NCBI GenBank assembly: GCA_902810755.1
Contig: CADDYT010000034.1
Coordinates: 1 to 52,136 of the forward strand
Direction: 5' to 3'
Length of the DNA stretch: 52,136 bases
Origin: Chloroflexota bacterium
GTDB taxonomy: Bacteria; Chloroflexota; Ktedonobacteria; Ktedonobacterales; Ktedonobacteraceae
The notes beneath the pieces are model-generated. The model saw only the letters and a list, made by a program, of their open reading frames with translations. It searched no databases and was not told the DNA's origin. Each line of letters begins with the position of its first letter. Position 1 is the stretch's first letter. Positions 48,855 through 52,136 of the stretch are shown piece by piece. The position numbers and the translations under genes were made by a program.

Positions 48855-50819
48855 CTACCTCCTTTGTAAATGGCCATTGCCGTACTCATCGACACGCAGC
48901 AACCACCCGGGCAATACCGGGTAGGTCGTCCAGGCGCTTTCGAGAATTGCCCCTCCAGAGACTTCTTGACCCGGGCGCAGCGCCTCCCAGGTATAGAGGG
49001 TCGTCGGCTCAGAAATGCGCCCCCAGATCGCCTCGCGGTGTCCCTTGACCGCTTCGGCTGGTGAATGCCCATTGGGTGCGCGCCGAACGACTTCATAATG
49101 CGGCATGGAAGCGGTGGCACGCAGCCGTAGCAGCTCAAGGGTTCCCTGGCGCGTTTGCAGGAATTGCGGATCCATGGAAGCGGTAGAAGAGAGTTCCTCG
49201 ACCACCGAGGAAAGCTTCCCGTCGTCCCCGGTCACTTCGGCTTCGAGCGAGAGCCGCACACGGTCGGGCGTAAATCCCTCGCCCTTCATGTCGTGCAGGG
49301 CTTCCTTGCGCATGCGTTCGATCACCTCCCGTGCGAGGCGCTGTCCTTCCTGGCTAGCAAGCGAAACGTTGAGGCCATGCTCGTAGACGTGGACGATATC
49401 CGAGATGGACGAGCCGAACGCGCTGAAGACCGCCCCCAGATCGAAGATGTAGGCCTGAGATATGCCGACGCGCTCCGCTACGCCGCAGGCGAAGGCCGGG
49501 CCATTGCCGCCAAAGGTGAAAAGGGTACTTTCCTCCGGTCGCCATCCAATCCGATCCAGGACCTGCCGCATAGCATCGGCCACCATCTGGAAAGCAGCAC
49601 TGGCGATATCGAGCGCGGCCTGCTCGACGCTCTTACCAGAGGGCTTCGCAATGTGTTGTTCGATGACTTCGCGCGCACGTTCTGTGTTGAGCTTGCGCGA
49701 TCCGCCCAGGAAATAATCGGCAGGGAGCCATTGCAGGGTGAGCAAGGCATCGGTCAGGGTTGGCTCGGTCCCACCCAGGTCATAGCAGGCTGGGCCGGGA
49801 TAGGCACCCATGCTCTCGGGGCCAAGCCTCAGTTGATGGCTGGTCGGGTTAACCTTCACAACACTGCCGCCGCCCAGGGCAATGGATTGCATGAGTACAG
49901 TCGGCGCGTTGACAGGGATGCCGAGGATATCGGCCTCACTGGTCATGGCAACGCGCCCCTCCTCGATAATGCCCACCTTCGAGGTTGTGCCTCCGACATC
50001 AAGCGTGACGACGTGCGACAACTGGTAGAGGCGGGCGAAATAGGCGGCGGCGAACAATCCCATCGTTGGACCGGACTCGAGCGTATCGAGAGCCTTTGTC
50101 TTGGAGACGCGGGCAACTCCCCCGCTAGCATGGCCGATCAGCAGAGGGTGTTCGTAGCCCGCCTCGCGCAGATCGTCTTCCGCCTTGTACAGTGCGTTGG
50201 CGAGCGGCCCATGAACGTAGGCATTAATCAGGCTCCGGTTGGTGCGCGTCACACTATCAGGATAGTGGCTCAAATCGCTTCCAAGCAGGACGGGAACGGT
50301 GCCGAGAAAATGATCGGGGTACTGTGTCTCGATAATGCGCTTGGCGCTCTGCTCTTCGGAGGCGTCTTGAAACGAGCCGTCCAGGCTGATGCAGATGCGC
50401 CGCACGCCGTTTTCCAGCAGTGTCTTTACGGCAAGCAGTACGGTTCTAGGTTCAATCGGACGCGAGAGTCCAATGACGTTGGCAGGGGCAATCAATGTCC
50501 CCAGAACGGGATTCGAATTATCGCCGACGTACAGATCGTGTTCGTGTCCCTCGCTGACCAGCAAACCCAGTTTGGGGCCGGTTCGCTGCGCCAGCGCATT
50601 TGAGGTGATCGTGGTTGACCAGCGGATCAGGTCAACCTGGTTGAGAAACGCAGAGAGATCGTCAAAGCCAAAGCGGCGAGCGCCTTCTGCCAGGCAGTCG
50701 CGAAAACAGACGGTCAGGTCATGCGGGGTGGTATCGACCTTCACGGGGATGGCGGTTTTCCCATCGCTGAACAGGCCATCCGTCAGGGTACCACCGACAT
50801 CGATGTCAACGGTGTACAT
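48855..50819 (-). CDS. Ketone carboxylase HyuA-like subunit (ApcA-like)
   Basis: 654 residues from the ATG at 50819 (GGGAGG nine bases upstream); ATG 50840 has no SD. Hydantoinase A fold: DIDVGGTLTDGLFSDG, RWSTTITSNALAQRTGPKLGLL, ISLDGSFQDASEE, LDVGGTTSKVGIIEEG, IALGGGSVVKVNP, YPGPACYDLGGTEPTLTDALLTLQWLP, TFGGNGPAFACGV. Paralogous to the HyuA subunit at 46276-48474 but shorter by about 80 residues. First gene of the minus-strand operon, 4 bases before the zinc subunit. In acetophenone carboxylase the first gene (ApcA, 70 kDa) is likewise a HyuA protein; predicted mass here is about 72 kDa. Two ATPase subunits fit the two-ATP stoichiometry reported for that enzyme. Confidence 0.9.
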   Translation of the reverse strand: MYTVDIDVGGTLTDGLFSDGKTAIPVKVDTTPHDLTVCFRDCLAEGARRFGFDDLSAFLNQVDLIRWSTTITSNALAQRTGPKLGLLVSEGHEHDLYVGDNSNPVLGTLIAPANVIGLSRPIEPRTVLLAVKTLLENGVRRICISLDGSFQDASEEQSAKRIIETQYPDHFLGTVPVLLGSDLSHYPDSVTRTNRSLINAYVHGPLANALYKAEDDLREAGYEHPLLIGHASGGVARVSKTKALDTLESGPTMGLFAAAYFARLYQLSHVVTLDVGGTTSKVGIIEEGRVAMTSEADILGIPVNAPTVLMQSIALGGGSVVKVNPTSHQLRLGPESMGAYPGPACYDLGGTEPTLTDALLTLQWLPADYFLGGSRKLNTERAREVIEQHIAKPSGKSVEQAALDIASAAFQMVADAMRQVLDRIGWRPEESTLFTFGGNGPAFACGVAERVGISQAYIFDLGAVFSAFGSSISDIVHVYEHGLNVSLASQEGQRLAREVIERMRKEALHDMKGEGFTPDRVRLSLEAEVTGDDGKLSSVVEELSSTASMDPQFLQTRQGTLELLRLRATASMPHYEVVRRAPNGHSPAEAVKGHREAIWGRISEPTTLYTWEALRPGQEVSGGAILESAWTTYPVLPGWLLRVDEYGNGHLQRR

Positions 50820-50930
50820 GTGTCTCTGCCTCCCGGCCATAGGCCAGCTACGTAGAGAGAAAGCGCATTACTCTCAGGGTGCTACAGAGGATGAATCTCA
50901 GGGATATGCTAAGATTAAAATGTAAAAGGC

Positions 50931-50958
50931 TAGACACCTCCTTCTGTTGTGGTACAAT
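50931..50958 (+). promoter_or_regulatory. Promoter of the FadR-type regulator
   Basis: TAGACA (50931-50936), 16-base spacer, TACAAT (50953-50958). It precedes the regulator's ATG by about 80 bases. Confidence 0.55.
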
Positions 50959-50970
50959 AGAAATAACAGG

Positions 50971-50986
50971 TGATGTCCTATCATCA
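50971..50986. promoter_or_regulatory. Candidate GntR/FadR operator palindrome
   Basis: TGATG (50971-50975) and CATCA (50982-50986) are complementary around TCCTAT. An outer pair GGTAC (50951-50955) / GTACC (near 50994-50998) frames it. The site lies just downstream of the -10, where a repressor would block transcription, and between the regulator and the ketone carboxylase operon it probably controls. Confidence 0.5.
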
Positions 50987-51039
50987 GACAATAGTACCGA
51001 GAAAAGGTGCCTTTGTCAAGGGCTTCTGGAAGGAACTTT

Positions 51040-51759
51040 ATGACGGGTCAAAAAAAGGAACCACTGTTTGAGCCGATTGAGCCACCGAAACGGAACTTCG
51101 AGATCGTCGAGGCAAGTATTCGGCGAGAGATCTACAACGGCACGCTTGCCCCCGGTCAGAAATTGCCCAATGAGCTTGAGCTGGCGCGGCAGTTCAACGT
51201 AGGCAGGTCGGCAGTTCGCGAGGCCTTGAAGGTGCTGGAACTGGCTGGCCTGCTCGTCGTGCGACGAGGCTACAATGGCGGCACATTTGTTGCGCCACCC
51301 GATTTTGAGGAAGCCAGTGAGGTCATTACCTTGACTTTCCAACCCGGGAATATGGCCCTCAACCAGCTACTCGAAGCCTGCCAGACCATAGAGCCGCGAG
51401 CGGCAGAACTGGCTGCTTCGCGTGCAAGCGAACTGGAGGTCAGTGACCTGGAGGAACTCGTGCAGCGTATCGAGCAGTGTGTGCATCTTCCGGCCCGCTT
51501 CATCACCGCCATTATCGATTTTCATCTGGCGGTCACGGAGATGGCCCATAATTCGGTCTTTACGCTCGCCTTGCAGGCCATGCGCAATAACCTCATCCAG
51601 GAACTCAATCGACTCGTCGGTGATCAGAGCCTGCGCACAACCATGATCCTTGAACTGAAGGACATCTGGAAGGCCATCTCCGATCATGACTCCTTACGGG
51701 CCGGGCAGTTCATGCGCTTACACCTGGGCCATCTTGATCAACAGTTGTCGCAGGAGTGA
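51040..51759 (+). CDS. FadR-subfamily GntR transcriptional regulator
   Basis: 239 residues from the ATG at 51040 (AAGGAA upstream); the longer frame to 51007 lacks an SD. The N-terminal GntR winged helix is complete: IVEASIRREIYNGTLAPGQKLPNELELARQFNVGRSAVREALKVLELAGLLVVRRGYNGGTFV. The C-terminal FCD domain (about 100-235) has EACQTIEPRAAELAA, DFHLAVTEMAHNSVF and a terminal RLHLGHL helix, which usually bind a metal and a carboxylic acid ligand. Divergent from the ketone carboxylase operon, which it probably represses in the absence of a pathway acid (for example a beta-keto acid). A palindromic operator candidate lies in between. Confidence 0.92.
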   Translation: MTGQKKEPLFEPIEPPKRNFEIVEASIRREIYNGTLAPGQKLPNELELARQFNVGRSAVREALKVLELAGLLVVRRGYNGGTFVAPPDFEEASEVITLTFQPGNMALNQLLEACQTIEPRAAELAASRASELEVSDLEELVQRIEQCVHLPARFITAIIDFHLAVTEMAHNSVFTLALQAMRNNLIQELNRLVGDQSLRTTMILELKDIWKAISDHDSLRAGQFMRLHLGHLDQQLSQE

Positions 51760-51820
51760 GCTGTGAGTGAAAGCCGGTCGCTACACAGTTGCTACATTTT
51801 GCGGGAAGTGCTTAGAAACG

Positions 51821-51857
51821 AAACGTCCCAGACCGCTTCTCCACTGGCCTGGGGCGT
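51821..51857 (-). terminator. Terminator hairpin of tRNA-Glu
   Basis: AACGTCCCAGACC (51822-51834) pairs with GGCCTGGGGCGTT (about 51846-51858; one mismatch, one wobble). Read on the minus strand it follows the tRNA 3' end by about 15 bases and is followed by TCGTTTCT. It can also end the regulator's transcript. Its stem resembles that at 16611-16643. Confidence 0.6.
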
Positions 51858-51871
51858 TCCTGCTTGCTGAT

Positions 51872-51948
51872 TGGTAGCGCATACGGGAGTCGAACCCGTG
51901 ATCTCCGCCTTGAGAGGGCGGCGTCCTGGACCACTAGACGAATGCGCC
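51872..51948 (-). tRNA. tRNA-Glu (anticodon CTC)
   Basis: On the minus strand GGCGCAT opens the acceptor stem and ATGCGCT closes it (first pair G-U), followed by discriminator A and an encoded CCA (51872-51874). The anticodon arm CGCC-CTCTCAA-GGCG gives CTC; the T arm reads GGGTTCGACTCCC. D arm and loop are normal. Confidence 0.93.
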
Positions 51949-52136
51949 ATGCTCCTGTCTACGCGCTCTATGATACCCTGTCGCTGAACTTTTGTCAAGA
52001 GGTTTTTAACTGGTGATTACCCAAAACTGAAAGAAGAAAAAGGGAAAGGATGAGAGCAGGCAAAAGAGAGAGTGGCGGCGGTCGTAAAGACAAAGCTGAT
52101 GCCAGCTAAAAGCAGATAGAGGCCATCGCGGTCGGT

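Noticed and set aside
1..52136. CRISPR arrays, insertion sequences, toxin-antitoxin or phage defence systems
   Set aside because: No regularly spaced repeats, transposase, integrase, cas or toxin-antitoxin genes were recognised.

Overview
The window looks like a chromosomal segment of a moderately GC-rich bacterium, most plausibly a Chloroflexota of the Ktedonobacteria type. This is inferred from gene style: a secreted S53 peptidase, a GAF/PucR regulator, an HTH+MEDS regulator, lipoproteins, and long hairpins between genes. No 16S rRNA or other phylogenetic marker is present. It is bounded by a tRNA-Leu(CAA) near 1.5 kb and a tRNA-Glu(CTC) near 51.9 kb.

Region 1 (1-18.7 kb) is mixed housekeeping and accessory DNA. 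It holds the 3' part of a RecG-like/AlbA regulator, tRNA-Leu, a thioredoxin-fold DUF255 protein, a bifunctional homocysteine methyltransferase/methylene-THF reductase, a phosphoribulokinase/uridine-kinase-like ATPase, Hsp20, a sedolisin, and a PucR regulator. After these come two small minus-strand genes surrounded by palindromes and TGTCTTAT boxes, a cupredoxin lipoprotein, a second lipoprotein, an alpha/beta hydrolase, a coiled-coil membrane protein, a decayed MATE transporter, and an HTH+MEDS regulator.

Region 2 (18.7-22.2 kb, minus) encodes E1alpha, E1beta and E2 of an acetoin/pyruvate-type dehydrogenase. A divergent promoter region separates it from region 3.

Region 3 (22.6-40.0 kb, plus) is the centrepiece: one long run of tightly spaced genes that reads as a coenzyme M (CoM)-dependent epoxide carboxylation pathway with its own CoM biosynthesis. 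It contains two MetE-like epoxyalkane:CoM transferase homologues, a small zinc ribbon, two SDRs matching the S- and R-hydroxypropyl-CoM dehydrogenase patterns, an aldehyde dehydrogenase, a two-subunit CoA-transferase, and a protein carrying every hallmark I know of 2-oxopropyl-CoM reductase/carboxylase. These are followed by an unknown cysteine-rich protein, a ComA-type phosphosulfolactate synthase, two aspartase/fumarase-superfamily enzymes and a PLP enzyme, which is the set of families known for bacterial CoM synthesis. An ADP-forming acyl-CoA synthetase and an OsmC-like protein end the run.

Region 4 (40.1-50.8 kb, minus) encodes a second, unrelated CO2-fixing system: a four-subunit acetone/acetophenone-carboxylase-like complex (HyuA-like, small zinc subunit, HyuA-like, HyuB-like). 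Downstream are a uroporphyrinogen-decarboxylase-fold protein, a PaaK-type CoA ligase and a thiolase. Between regions 3 and 4 lie remnants of a second PaaK and of a membrane transporter. A FadR-type GntR regulator (51.0-51.8 kb) is divergent from region 4 and has a palindromic candidate operator.

Inferred metabolism: epoxides are opened with CoM, oxidised to beta-keto thioethers and reductively carboxylated to beta-keto acids, while ketones are carboxylated by ATP hydrolysis to the same class of product. CoA-transferase, CoA ligase and thiolase then feed the acids into central metabolism. No alkene monooxygenase is in the window, so the source and identity of the epoxide are open.
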